Below are positions 46,135-59,000 of a stretch of 64,000 nucleotides of DNA, one piece after another. Under the pieces are notes generated by a model. It had not been told where the DNA came from. It saw nothing but the letters and a program-made list of their open reading frames with translations, and did no database searches. Source of the stretch: Hordeum vulgare subsp. vulgare. Taxonomy: Eukaryota; Streptophyta; Magnoliopsida; Poales; Poaceae. A program made the position numbers and the translations under genes. The stretch lies in assembly GCF_904849725.1 (NCBI RefSeq), contig NC_058522.1, positions 433,347,529-433,411,528 on the forward strand. Direction: 5' to 3'. The first letter of the stretch is position 1; each line of letters opens with the position of its first letter.

Positions 46135-47367
46135 ATGGAGGACGAAGAAGAAGCCAGCAAAAAGCAACCTGGAAAGGAAGATGCTGATGATCTGCTACAA
46201 TGTCTCGGCCTGCACGAAGATGAAGGGGACGACTTTATTTGGGAGCGCGAGGTCGAGCTGCCAGATGGCTAAGTGGTTGGCAATTCTTAGGGTTCATACA
46301 AACAAATGGTGTAGTCCGTCTGCTCTTTATTCTGATATGTGGTCTACATAAAACCCGACAAGAGATGTTCACTGGTGTATGATTGAACCAAACATGTTTA
46401 CGATCTAGTTCAGATGCCTAAGCAATTGGAACACGGTCATGAACATAGGGTCGTGGCTCTTTTGGAACCAAGCATGATTATAGAGGAGTACAATTTCTTT
46501 GAAAACCCGCGTTCAGTTACTTTGAAAAAGATTGTGGTCAAGGCTCGTGTCCTAAAGCTACTAGATAATTATCTGGATGAGAAAATTGTTAAAGGAATGT
46601 GCAAGAACATGTGTGAAATACATGAAGTACAACTTTGGTTGTCAACTAGGTACATTGGTTCTTTTCTTCCGCTTTGAGTTAAATTGGATGTGAACAGGAA
46701 ATTGGACAGATTCGAATCCATCACTAAAGAGGGGAATGAGTTGTACCAAGTTAAATATGAGAAGTTCCCTTATTTCTTTGACAAGTGCATATCGATCGGT
46801 CGTTGTCATGAAGAATGCGGCACCAAAGAGCATGATGTAGCAAAACTTGTCTAGGAAAACTTTACCCTTGCTAATGAGGGTAGAGGCCAATGTGTTGATC
46901 ACAGTTCGGATCGATGCAATGGAAGAGGAAGAGGTGGAATCCCTTTGGCATAGGCTTTGCTAGAGGACATATTCCCGATGACCGTGATAGAGATTGGGGA
47001 ATAATGCATGGTAGAAACGCATCCATATATGAGAGTTCGCATTGGTATGCTACCTTTAATTCCAAGGAACCCCCCCCCCCCCCAGCTAAACCGATCAAAA
47101 ACCGAATGCATAGAACAATCTAAGTGGGGCTGCTAATGACAAAAATATGTTGGACCTGATTCCCCCGGGGAGGGAAATATTAGGCCTGAACTCAGGTGCG
47201 ATAGAGGGAGACGTACATAATCTTGAGGGGGCTATAGTAGTGGTTGCAACTAGTTCTTTGGTGGCGGGTATTGTTGATAAGTTTCATGGCAATGATGTTT
47301 GTATGGACCCTTCATCTACTCCACAAAAGAATCGAAAAAAGGGAACAAAGAGTAGGCAATGGTGATG
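46135..47367 (+). pseudogene. LINE ORF1 remnant (DUF4283/zinc-knuckle type)
   Basis: Begins MEDEEEASKKQPGKEDADDL at 46135 and soon meets a stop. In shifted frames it continues with a DUF4283-like stretch (WLAILRVHTNK at about 46275) and a zinc region near 46758-46850 (YEKFPYFFDKC...CHEECG). It ends around 47365 with a Lys-rich tail (KNRKKGTKSRQW). ORF1 products of plant LINEs bind element RNA. It is clearly non-functional here. Confidence 0.65.
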
Positions 47368-47439
47368 GTGGTGTAATGTTGAGGGTGATGAAAATTTAGA
47401 GAGATCGGCAGGCTCCTTCGAAGAGTCCCTTCAAGAATA

Positions 47440-50335
47440 ATTAGAGTGTTAGCTTGGAACTATAGGGGTTTGGGAAATGACCCGACAATTCACGCTCTTC
47501 TGGACATCCAATGGAGAACCCTGAGGTGATAGTTTTGTCGGATACTCGCTATCCGACAGATTATTGGTGGCGGCATCTTACGATGGATTTTTTGTTGTCA
47601 ACTCAAGTGATGGAAGGAAACGAGGGGTGGTTCTTTTGTGGGGGAAAGAGGTCAAATTATCTCAACTATTTTCACACCCTAATTGCATCAAGGTTTGAGT
47701 GGAAGATAAAAGAGGAAATGAGATTTAGTGGAGTACATGGTGAGCTTAAGTGGGAAAAAGAATACAAAACCTTAAACATATTGTGAGACCCAAAGGAACG
47801 CCATGATTTATAATGGATTCTTGATGGAGATTTTAACGAAATCATATATGAGCAAGAGAAGGAAGGGGGCAACATAAGATCCCAACAATTCATGACTGCT
47901 TTCCGACAACCTCTGATTGATTATGACTTTGTAGACATGGATTTTACTGGGGGGAGGGGGGCAACTCAAAGAAAGGCTTGTTAAAGGGGTTTGTAATAAC
48001 TGGCTGGACTCAACTATTCTTGAATATGGCACTACTTAATCTAGAGTACAACCATTTGTATCGTCGGCCTCTCCTCGTTGATATTGAATATCACAACTCA
48101 ATGAACTCTAGTACACTCGGGAAGAAATCCTTTGAAGATCGATGGTTGAAAGAACCTAATTTTGCAGAAAAGGTGTAGCAAGCTTGGCTAGATGCCTCTG
48201 GGCATACTAACAAGGTGTCATATACAAGCTATCATATATGCATGCGGCCTTCCACGACTAGCACCTCGGGGTTTTAAAGAAGCCTATGAAAAGATTGAAG
48301 AAATCTCAAAAGAAACTTGATCAGTTGATGTGCGGGGTGATGAATAATGAAACCAAGGCAAAAGGAAATGAACTAGACGAGCTTGTGGAGTCTTACTAGA
48401 GTTGGAAGAAATTCATTGCATGCAACAATCATGGGTAGATTGGCTTTGGGGATCATAACACAACTTTTTCTTTTCTTTTATTTGCCTTGTCTAGGAGAAA
48501 GAAGAATAGAATAACTCGTGTGGAAGATAACCAAGGTGAGTGAATAGAAGGAATGAATGCCCTACACCCAATGATTGAGTTGTATGTTAAAATCTTATTC
48601 TTAAAAGTATGTCCAATAGATACGATTATTCTACAAAAAGTTCAACAATGAGTCTCAAATCAAATGAACGATGCGCTTCTAGTGCATTACACCCGTGAAG
48701 ACGTGAATAAGGTTGAATAGAGTATTGGAGATCTTAAGGTCTTCAGCCCAGACGATCTTCATGCTATTTCCTACAAGAAATACTGACACACTTTTAGTGG
48801 TGAGATCTCTCAGGAGGTATTCATGGCGCTAAACTCTCGTATCATCCAAGAAGAATGGAATGACACAATAATGATATTAATTTCTACAACAGACTCTTCT
48901 GAATTAATTACACAGTTCATCCTATTAGCTTGTCTAATGTTATCTATACGATCATCTCCAATCTATTTGCGATCCATCTAAAATTATTTCTTCTAGAAAT
49001 TCTCTCCTCGACTCAAAGTGCTTTTGTGCCTAGTGGTTATTACTGATAATGTATGTGTGGCCTACGAATGTGTGCACAAAATCAAAAATAAAAGAGATGG
49101 TCATTCGCGATTGTGTGTTGTCAAATCATACATGCATATGGCTCATGGAAGAGTTGAATGTGTATATTTGAGGAATATGATGACAAAGATTGGTTTTCAT
49201 GATCATTGGACCAATTAATCATGAACTATGTCAGCTGTGTTACATACAATCTGATATATTCCTAGTACATGGAAAGATATTCTTCGTACTAGAGGTATTA
49301 TGCAAGGGGATCCCCTCTCCCCTTACCATTTTTTTACTTTGTTAAGTTTATCAGGTTTATTGATGCATGAAGAAGAAGCTGCTGGTATTTATGGGAGTAG
49401 AGATAGAAGTGCACCATCGGTGTCGCACCTCCCTTTTGCCAATTGTTGAAATGTACCATCGATGTCACACCTCCTTTCACGAAGGTAGATTTGTTAAATG
49501 TAGCTCCCTGCAGAAAGTAATTAATACATACTTCCTTTGTCCGGAAATACTTGTCCTAGAAATGTATAAAATGGATGTATCTATAACTAAAATAAGTCTA
49601 GATACATCTATTTCTAGGACAAGTATTTCCGGACGGAGGGAGTATTGTCAAACTCATGACAGAATGCGATTAGAGAAAAATTCGGTATATTTTTAGTCCC
49701 ACTACAAAGTAATGTTGCTAGATGTGAAATGTGCAATGAACTTGACACGGAAGCACTTTCCGATTGTTACTTGAGTTTCCCTATTTACTCAGAGCTGCCG
49801 TGAGTGATTTTATTAAACACATTTTGTATTGGGTCGAGGAAAGGATTAGTGGATGAAAGAAAAACTCATATCTATTGGAGGAAAAAAATATATTAAATGT
49901 TGTTGCCAAAGCCATTACGTTTTATGCCATGTTTGTGTCCAAACTTCCAAAGGGGCTTTGTAAGGATATTATGGATCCGTTTGCGCGATTCCGGTGAAGC
50001 GATGATGACGATGAAGGTAAAAAAAGATGCCCTGCTATGCATTGTTGAAATTATGCATTCCAAAATGTACGGGTTGCATGGGTTTATGTGACCTCCATTC
50101 TTTCAGCTTGACAATGGTAGAGAAGCAGTTTTGACGTCTTATTGAAAACCCAGAAGCTCTTGTACCCAAGTCTTGCGTGCAAAATACTATCCATATGGTG
50201 ACATTCTCAAGGTGAGCTAGTAAACTGGCTCTTCTTTTACGTGTCAAAGTCTTGTTACTGGTATTCAATTTAAACGAGACTAGATTTGGCGGATTGGAAA
50301 TGAAGAGAAAATTAATATATGGATAGACCCATGTG
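47440..50335 (+). pseudogene. LINE ORF2 remnant (endonuclease and reverse transcriptase)
   Basis: Readable blocks across several frames: an endonuclease start (VLAWNYRGLGNDP at about 47446), a DFNEI motif region near 47830, FEDRWLKEPNF (about 48133), RT pieces such as SAFVPSG near 49016 and VYLRNMMTKIGFHDHW (about 49160), a GIxQGDPLSP-like block near 49290, and a C-terminal region with WRIGNEEKINIWIDP (about 50290). Known LINE ORF2 proteins nick target DNA and reverse-transcribe on site. Dozens of stops make this a fossil. Confidence 0.75.
49531..49642. mobile_element. Stowaway MITE, 112 bp, inside the LINE
   Basis: Starts CTTCCTTTGTCCGGAAATAC and ends with the inverted GTATTTCCGGACGGAGGGAG, with TA at 49529-49530 and 49643-49644. 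The near-perfect ends suggest it is younger than the LINE. Confidence 0.93.
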
Positions 50336-52510
50336 AAAGTGATCGAGATGGACCTAGAGGGGGAGGGGGGGTGAATAGGTACATTTACAAATTTTAACGG
50401 TTACTTAGTAACTTTAGGCAATAATGCGGAATATGAAAATGAGCCTAACAATTGCAAGTTAGGCTTTGTGTACCAAGCACGTCAACAAGTAGGATATGAT
50501 AAAGCATAAGCAAGTAATCAAAGACTAGTAACAAGTAGGAAGCTAGGGTTAGGGATAACCACAACTCCGAGAGACAAGGATGTATGCCGATATTCACTTC
50601 CTTGGAGGGAAGCTACGTCACCGTTTAGAGAGGTGGGTGTTACCACGAAGGCACACCAATGCCACGAAGGCTCACCCTATTCTCTCCTTGAGACAACACA
50701 ACGAAGGCGTTTCTCAACCACTAGTGGTAAGCCTTTGAGGTGGCCTCCAAACCCTCACAAACTTTCCGGGGAAATCACAACGGTTTGATTCCTCTCCGAA
50801 GAACTCCTACCGCCTAGGAGTCTCCAACCTCCAAGAACAACAAGATCACTAGGACTGCTCAAAACTTTCTCAAATCACAAATAGCTTGGGTTGAGAGGAG
50901 GAGAGGGAGACAATCTATCTTTTGGTTGGAACAACACTCAAAGGAACTCACATATGCACTTGGTATCTAGGATTTGGTGTAGGCAAATGGGAGTGAGAGA
51001 GAAAGGTGTTCTTGGAATCTTTTCACTGTGTTGGACAACTCCCACTCGAGGTGGGAGAAGACTATATATAGTGGTGGTAGAAAAGTGGTCGTTGGATCCA
51101 CTTATGTTGTGCACTTGCCGGATGTCCGCAGTTCACGGTCGTCCGGACAGCCACGAGGGGTCGGACGTCCGACAATGGTCGGTCGTCCGAAGATGCAGAA
51201 GGTATTAGGTCATCACAACATCTGGTGATAGGGTGAACATCATACGACCGTCTGGAAGGCATCGGCCGTCCAGAAATGGTCAGAAGTCCGACAGCTTGAA
51301 TCTGCTGAGTGGCAATGGATTTTCTACCGTACCCGAATGTCCGGTCCTCGAACGACCGGAGGAGCCGGACGTCTGAGATTTTGAATCTATTGGCTGGCTC
51401 CAGATTTCCGGAGGATGTCGGTCATCCGGCGTCCGGACGTCCGAGAACCACCTGATGGCTGGACAAGAGTAGACCAACAACAGGAAGATAGAGAAAGAGG
51501 AAATGCCTAGAGTTTTGAGAAAAGTTTCTTGCGAGACCGAGTGATCCCCTCTTACTAGTGCGGGGTCCCTATACTCAAGAAAGACAAATAAAATGATAAA
51601 CCACTTCATCTCGTTTCTTCGTTCTTGAGCATCCTCGACAAATTAGTCACGATCCACACAAAAACTCTCATGGGAACAAAACCCGAGATAAACTCGATTA
51701 AGATGATTAGTTTCCTATATGTATGTTGTCAACAACATTAAAATCTGATTAAGGGCATGATTGCAATTTCAATATCCCCCTTTTTGGTAGTTGATGACAA
51801 CATACATATAGATCTCAAAAAGTAAAGTAGACTTATGTGGCTTACGAGAGATCTCTTATGGAGCTCCCCCTGATTATATGCATGGTAAAATAATTATGGT
51901 TAGGAGCTCCCCCTTACTTTGATAATGAGTGCTTCGAAGATATCATATAGATCAATAAAATAGCATGATAACACATCATCCATATATGCCATAATAGTTC
52001 AGCATAATTCATCATCCATACATTAAGGCATAATTCACCATCCATGCATTAAGGGTAACAAGTCAAATACTAAGATAATGTCCTCCCCCTTTGACATCAA
52101 GTACCGAAAAGGGAAGGGCCAGAACATGCAACCACACACTCAGAGACCATTGCCATCATTATCATCACCATGGGTGCCACTGCCACGTGCCTCGTCAAGG
52201 AAATCAACCCACTCATGGCCAGAGGGAAAACCGAAGTCGAAAGGAGGAGCAGGGGGGAGATCCTCATCTCACTCACATTAGTTGCTCCCGAGTCTCTCGA
52301 CGAGCCTTGAGAGCATTCTTAGAAGAGATCATGCGAGTGGCCACATCGTGGTTTTGTGAGCACTAAAAGGTGAAAGCCTTCATTATGGAAGAATGTGCTT
52401 TCCCAAGAAAAATAGCAAAGAGTCCGAAGGAGGCAGAGCTAGATGAGAGAGACCTAGACCGAGCAGTAGCCCGTCGAGCAAGAGCGGATGAGGATTTCTT
52501 GGGAGCCCAA

Positions 52511-53619
52511 TCATCCGACATGTGAGGGGGGATGACCCCATTTTTGATGCACATAAGTGCGAGCAATAGAAAAGGGGGCCACATGTTCAATGATAGCCTG
52601 AATAAAAGGAGCATGAGGAAAGGCACGCTTGTATTGAAAACTAGCGAGGCCAATCTCATGCCATAAAAAGTGAGGGACAATGATCTTACTTTTAGGATGT
52701 TCATTAAGGTGGGTCATGAGATCAATGCAATATCCGCTACAGGTTCCCGTGTCACCCATCTTGGGATAGATGGTGCGGATGACGCACTGAAAACTAATGA
52801 AGAAGGGAGATCTCCAAATAGAAACTTGATTAATGGCTCTAGGTGCATGATTTGGGTCACTATTATGGATCTTAAAGCCGGTGTCTGGAAAACCAAGAGC
52901 AGTGACAAACTGAGCATAAGAGGCCGAGAGCTCGCATTCGGACGTCATCCAAGTGACAGTGTTATCCGGACCAAAGAAGCAATTTTGCATAGAACTGATG
53001 AATGGCAGCATGATTGAAGTCATGCTGAAAAGCAAGGGGTGCAGCAAGACCAGATGACTCGATGATATTAATGGCACCCGGATATTTCGCCAGGTGAGTG
53101 CGAATATGCTCTAAGTCAATATAGTTATGAACCGACAAACCTTTTGGAACAATGACAGTGGAGAAAATGTTTGCCTGAACATTAGTGCAAAAACGTGAGT
53201 CCATGGAATCATGCACAACAGAGAATTGACCAGTGTCACAATGAAACTTAAGATAGGCAGATTTAGGAACCTTGGTGAAATCCTTAATTTTGAGACCTAG
53301 AGAAGGAGGGGGATCAAGAGAGATTCGGCGAACATCACCTTGAGGCTAATCCGGAGCGGAGGAGGCATGTATGACGCCTCCGAGTGCCGGGGTTTGGAAG
53401 ATTTCTATGAATCCCAACAAATTCAGCCCGTTCTTCATACTCCAGCTGTTCTTCGTAGTCGGAACCCTCCAAGGATGAGACGGTTCCACGAACCGGACGC
53501 TTGGCGACGCGCTTGGAGGGACGAGCCCGTTCTTGGGAGTCGTCGGACCCCGCACCATGGATGGAACGAGAGGACGAACCGACGGGGATCTTGCGCACAG
53601 AGTGCTTGATCTTCGACAT
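52511..53619 (-). pseudogene. gag-like / plant-transposon-domain protein remnant
   Basis: Minus-strand reading starts MSKIKHSVRKIPVGSSSRSI at about 53619. After a shift near 53390 it continues through 52962-53216 (DSRFCTNVQANIF and FNHAAIHQFYAKLLL), then 52511-52990 (TVTWMTSECELSASYAQFVT, RTIYPKMGD, PHFLWHEIGLASF). The arrangement resembles gag-like ORFs of plant retroelements annotated as putative plant transposon protein, with a WMT motif followed by an IYPK motif. At least two frameshifts are needed. Function beyond this resemblance is unknown. Confidence 0.55.
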
Positions 53620-53714
53620 GAAAAAAAACTCCTGCAACCATGTTTGAAAAAACCGAAGTCTGGGACCAAATGCATTTGAAGCACCGAGGCAGAACTGAAG
53701 CGAAAGAATCGGTT

Positions 53715-53715
<1 letters not shown>

Positions 53716-53747
<32 letters not shown>
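53716..53747. repeat. GA microsatellite
   Basis: An uninterrupted run of GA dinucleotides (about 14 units) in the leader-like part of the unclassified element. Confidence 0.9.
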
Positions 53748-53749
<2 letters not shown>

Positions 53750-54140
53750 AGGAGGTTACCTCAAGGCACAAAAAGAGAGGGGCTACGGCCGGAGAAGCGA
53801 CCGGAGGGAACCTGGCGGCGGCCTGGCGACGCAAGTGAGAAGAACGAAGAGGGGAGGCGGCGCGGGGAGTTAGAACAAATACCCAGACCCGCGGGCCTCC
53901 AGACTTTATATGGGGGCCGAATCGTCGGACGACCGACAGACAGCGGACATCCGGATATTAATAAATCGTCGGACGGGCGACACTCATCGGATGTCCGTGC
54001 ATCAACAGGTCACCGGGCGGTCGAGACATGTCGGACGTCCGAGAGGGGCAAACAGGAGGGAGAGGCAAACATGGAGAGTTTTTCTGTTTTCTATGTCACC
54101 CATGTTAGTGAGATGATGGAGAATATCCTAACACATGTAA

Positions 54141-55984
54141 TGTTGGGGAACGTTGCATGGGAAACAAAAAAATTCCTACGCACACGAAGACCTATCATGG
54201 TGATGTCCATCTACGAGAGGAGATTTGGATCTACACACCCTTGTAGATTGCACAGCAGGAAGCGTTAAGAAACGCAGTTGATGTAGTGGAATGACTTCAC
54301 GTCCCTCGAACCGTCCCACGAACCGTCCCGCGATCCGTCCCACCATCTGTTCCAATCTAGTGCCGAACGGACGGCACATCCGCGTTCAGCACACGTACAA
54401 CCCGACGATGATCTCGGGCTTCTTGATCCAGCAAGCAAGACGGAGAAATAGATGAGTTCTTCGGCAGCATGACGGAGCTCCGGTGGTGGTGATGATTTAC
54501 TCCTGCAGGGCTTCGCCCGAGCTCCGCAGAAATCTGATCTAGAGGTAGAACTATATGCTCTAGCGTTGAGATGCACATGGCAAAAGTTGTCTCAAATCAG
54601 CCCTAACACTCCACTATATAGAGGACGGGGGGGGGGGGGGGGAGGGGCTTGCCTTGAGGGACAAGGCCATCAAGGGTGCGCCGTCGCTAGGAGGAGGAGG
54701 ACTCCTCCTCCAATTCGGTTTGGGAAGGAGGAGTCCTCCCCTTCCTTCCCACCTCCCCTTTTTCCTTTTATTTTCTTTTGGTATTTCTTTATGTGGCGCC
54801 ATGAGCCCCTTGGGCTGACTCCACAAGCCTACTAAGGACTTGTGGCGCCAACCTAGTGCCTTGCGCTCACTCCCGGGTGGGTGGGCCCCTCCCGGTGAAC
54901 TCCCGGAACCCATTCATCACTCCCGGTACACTGCCGGAATTGCCCGAAACTTTCCGGTGACCAAATGAAACCATCCTATATATTAATCTTCGTTTCCGGA
55001 CCATTCCGGAAACCCTCGTGACGTCTGTGATCTCATACGGGACTCTGAACAACATTCGGTAACCACACATATAACTCAACTATACTAAAACATTGCCGAA
55101 CCTTAAGTGTGCACACCTCGCGGGTTCAAGAATTATGTAGACATGCCCCCAAGAATTATGTAGACATGCCCCGAGGCACTCCTCGGTCAATATCCAATAG
55201 CGGGACCTGGATGCCCATATTGGATCCTACATATTCTCCGAAAATCTTATCGGTTGAATCTCAGTGTCAAGGATTCATATAATCCCGTATGTCATTCCCT
55301 TTGTCCTTCGGTATGTTACTTGCCCGAGATTCGATCGTCGGTATCCGCATACCTATTTCAATCTCGTTACCGGCAAGTCTCTTTACTCGTTCCGTAATAC
55401 AAGATCCCGTGACTTACACTTAGTCACATTGCTTGCAAGGCTTGTGTGTGATGTTGTATTACCGAGTGGGCCCCAAGATACCTCTCCGTCACACGGAGTG
55501 ACAAATCCCAGTCTTGATCCATACTAACTCAACGGACACCTTCGGAGATACCTGTAGAACACCTTTATAGTCACCAAGTTATGTTGTGACGTTTGATGCA
55601 CACAAGTTTCTCCTCCGGTTCCAGTGAGTTATATTATCTCATGGTCATAGGAATAAATACTTGACACACAGAAAACAATAGCAATAAAACGACACGATCA
55701 ATATGCTACGTTCATAGTTTGGGTCTAGTCCATCACATGATTCTCCTAATGATGTGATCCAGTTATCAAGCAACAACACTTGCACATAGTCAGAAAACCT
55801 TGACTATCCTTGATCAACTAGCTAGCCAACTAGAGGCTTGCTAGGGACATCGTTTTGTCTATGTATCCACACATGTATCTATTTTTCATTCAATACAATT
55901 ATAACATGGATAATAAACTATTATCTTTAAACAGGAAATATAATAATATCTATTTATCAATGCCTCTAGGGCATATTTCCAACA
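54141..55984 (-). repeat. copia 3' LTR, minus orientation (1844 bp)
   Basis: On the plus strand it starts TGTTGGGGAACGTTGCATGG and ends GGCATATTTCCAACA. It is preceded on the minus strand by the polypurine tract AAGTGGGAGAC (55985-55995). It contains a local 23-24-bp tandem duplication around 55128-55173 and a G-run at 54627-54642. Confidence 0.93.
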
Positions 55985-56036
55985 GTCTCCCACTTGCACT
56001 AGAGTAAATAATCTAGTCCTCACATCGCCATGCGAT

Positions 56037-59000
56037 TTACATTGTAATAAATCTAAGACCCATACAGTTCTGGTGTTGATCATGTTTCTCCCATGGAAGA
56101 GGTTTAGTCAGCGGGTCTGCTACATTCAGATCCGTGTGCACTTTGCAAATATTCACGCCCTCTCCTTCGACGTAGTCGTGGATGAGGTTGAAGCGTCGTT
56201 TGATGTGTCTGGTCTTCTTGTGAAACCTTGGTTCCTTTGCTAGAGCAATGGCACCAGTGTTGTCACAGAATAGAGTTATTGGATTTTGTGCGCTCGGCAC
56301 AACTCCAAGATCCGCCATGAATTGCTTCATCCAGACACCATCCTTTGCTACCTCCGAGGCAGCCATGTACTCCGCTTCACATGTAGAATCTGCTACGACG
56401 CTTTTCTTGGAACTACACCAGCTTACCGCACCCCCATTAAGAATAAATACGTATCCGGTTTGTGACTTCGAGTCATCCGGATCGGTGTCAAAGCTTGCGT
56501 CGACGTAACCCTTTACGACGAGCTCTTCGTCACCTCCATAAACGAGAAACATTTCCTTAGTCCTTTTCAGGTACTTTAGAATATTATTGATCGCCGTGCA
56601 GTGATCCACTCCTGGATTACTCTGAAACCTGCCTGCCATACTTATGGCCAAGCTGATGTATGGTCTAGTGCACAACATTGCATACATGATAGATCCTTTG
56701 GCTGAAGCATAGGGGACGGAACTCATTTGTTCTCTATCTTCCACAGTTGTTGGGCAATGAGTCTTACTCAATTTTATACCTTGTAATACTGGCAAGAACC
56801 CTTTCTTGGACTGGTCCATTTTGAACTTCTTCAAAACTTTATCAAGGTATGTGCTTTGCGAAAGTCCTATCACGCATCTCGATCTATCCCTATAGATCTT
56901 AATGCCTAGAATGTAAGCAGCTTCTCCTAGTTCCATCATAGAGAAACTTTTATTCAAGTAATCATTTATGCTCTCCAAAAACTCCACGTTGTTTCCAATC
57001 AGCAATATTTCATCCACATATAATATTAGAAATGCCACAGAGCTCCCACTCACTTTCTTGTAAATACAAGATTCTCCAACCACTTGTATAAACCCAAATG
57101 CTTTGATCACCTCATCAAAGCGCTTATTCCAACTCCGAGATGCTTGCACCAGTCCATAAATGGATCGATGGAGCTTGCACACTTTGTTAGCATTCTTTGG
57201 ACCGACAAAACCTTCAGGTTGCATCATATACAACTCTTCCTTAAGAAAACCGTTAAGGAACACCGTTTTGACATCCATCTGCCATATTTCATAATCAAAA
57301 AATACAGCTATTGCTAGCATGATTCAGACGGACTTAAGCATCGCTACCAGTGAGAACGTCTCATCGTAGTCAACTCCTTGAACTTGTGAAAAACCCTTTG
57401 CCACAAGTCGAGCTTTATAAATAGTCACATTACCGTCTGCATTCGTCTTCTTCTTAAAGATCCATTTGTTCTGAATAGCCTTGCGGCCTTCAGCTAGTAC
57501 TTCCAAAGTCCACACTTTGTTCTCGTACATGGATCCTATCTCGGACTTCATGGCCTCCAGCCATTTGTTCGAATCCGGGCCCACCGTTGCTTCTTCATAA
57601 TTCGCAGGTTCATTGTTGTCTAACAAGATAATTGATAAGATAGGATTAACGTACCACTCAGGAGTAATTGATCCGAAGTTTCATGATCACCATCATCAAC
57701 TTCCTCCTCAACCGGCATCGCAACGAGAGGGGTTTCCCCTTGCCCTGCGCCACCATCCAGAGGGATTAGAGGTCCGACAACCTCATCAAGTTCTATCTTC
57801 CTCCCACTCAATTCTTTCGAGAGAAACTCCTTCTCAAGAAAAGCTCCGTTTTTAGCAACAAACGCTTTGCCCTCGGATTTGAGATAGAAGGTATACCAAC
57901 TGTCTCTTTTGGGTAACCTATGAAGACACACTTTTCCGCTTTTGGTTCCAGCTTTTCAGGTTGAAGCTTTTTGACATAAGCATCACATCCCCAAACTTTA
58001 AGAAACGACAACTTCGGTCTTTTGCCATACCACAATTCGTATGGTGTCGTCTCAACGGATTTTGATGGTGCCCTATTTAAACTGAATGCAGCTGTCTCTA
58101 ATGCATAACCCCAAAACGATAACGGCAAATCGGCAAGAGACATCATAGATTGCAACATTTCTAATAAAGTACGATTACGACGTTCGGACACACCATTACG
58201 CTGTGGTGTTCCACGCGGTGTCAACTGTGAAATAATTCCACATTGTCTTAAGTGAGCACCAAACTCGAAACTCAGATATTCGTCCCCACGATCATACCGT
58301 AGGAACTTGATCTTCTTGTTATGATGATTTTCAACTTCACTCTGAAATTGCTTGAACTTCTCAAACGTTTCAGACTCGTGCTTCATTAAGTAGACATAAC
58401 CATATCTACTCAAATCGTTAGTGAAGGTGAGAAAATAACGATGTCCGCCGCGCGCCTCCACACTCATCGGACCGCACACATCGGTATGTATGATTTCCAA
58501 CAAGTCACTTGCACGCTCCATTGTTCCGGAGAACGGAGTCTTAGTCATCTTGCCCATAAGGCATGGTTCGCACGTGTCAAGTGAATCAAAGTCAAGTGAC
58601 TCCAAAAGTCCATCGGAATGGAGTTTTTTCATGCGCTTTACACCAATATGACCTAAGCGGCAGTGCCATAAAAACATGGCGATATCATTGTTAACTCTAA
58701 CTCTTTTGGTCTCAATGTTATGTATATGTGTATCATCGCTATCAAGATTCAATATGAACAATCCTCTTACATTGGGTGCATGACCATAAAAGATATTACT
58801 CATAGAAATAGAACAACAATTATTCTCTGACTTAAACGAGTAACCGTCTCGCAATAAACAAGATCCAGATATAATTTTCATGCTTAACGCAGACACTAAA
58901 TAACAATTATTTAAGTTCATAACTAATCCTGATGGTAACTGAAGTGAAACTGTGCCGACGGCGATTGCATCAACCTTGGAACCATTTCCCACGCGCATCA

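Larger units (their letters stand above)
45900..50335 (+). mobile_element. decayed LINE (non-LTR retrotransposon)
   Basis: Two ORF regions in the LINE order: ORF1 with a CCHC-type zinc segment and ORF2 with an endonuclease followed by reverse transcriptase and a C-terminal zf-RVT-like region. All frames are broken by many stops and shifts. The 5' border near 45900 is approximate. The right side stops at about 50335 where an unrelated repeat begins, so the 3' end and poly-A tail are missing. A Stowaway MITE (49531-49642) inserted later. Confidence 0.8.
50336..54140 (-). mobile_element. unclassified retroelement-like repeat, probably minus orientation
   Basis: It starts near GTGATCGAGATGGACCTAGA and carries a long noncoding left part (50336-51770) with clustered CGGACGTCCG palindromes. 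A sequence at about 51765-51800 reads on the minus strand AAAAAGGGGGATATTGAAAT, like a polypurine tract in front of an LTR. A gag-like ORF lies on the minus strand (52511-53619), and a palindrome-bearing right part lies at 53900-54060. No pol, no second LTR and no clear terminal repeats can be matched, so class and borders are uncertain. It abuts the copia LTR at 54141. Confidence 0.5.

Noticed and set aside
51100..51460. CRISPR-like or integron-like array
   Set aside because: The palindromic words are irregularly spaced and degenerate, with no constant repeat-spacer pattern, and the DNA is from a plant nucleus.
52363..52704. Independent gene on the minus strand (113 codons)
   Set aside because: Overlaps the gag-like remnant in another frame and shows only hydrophobic low-complexity sequence.
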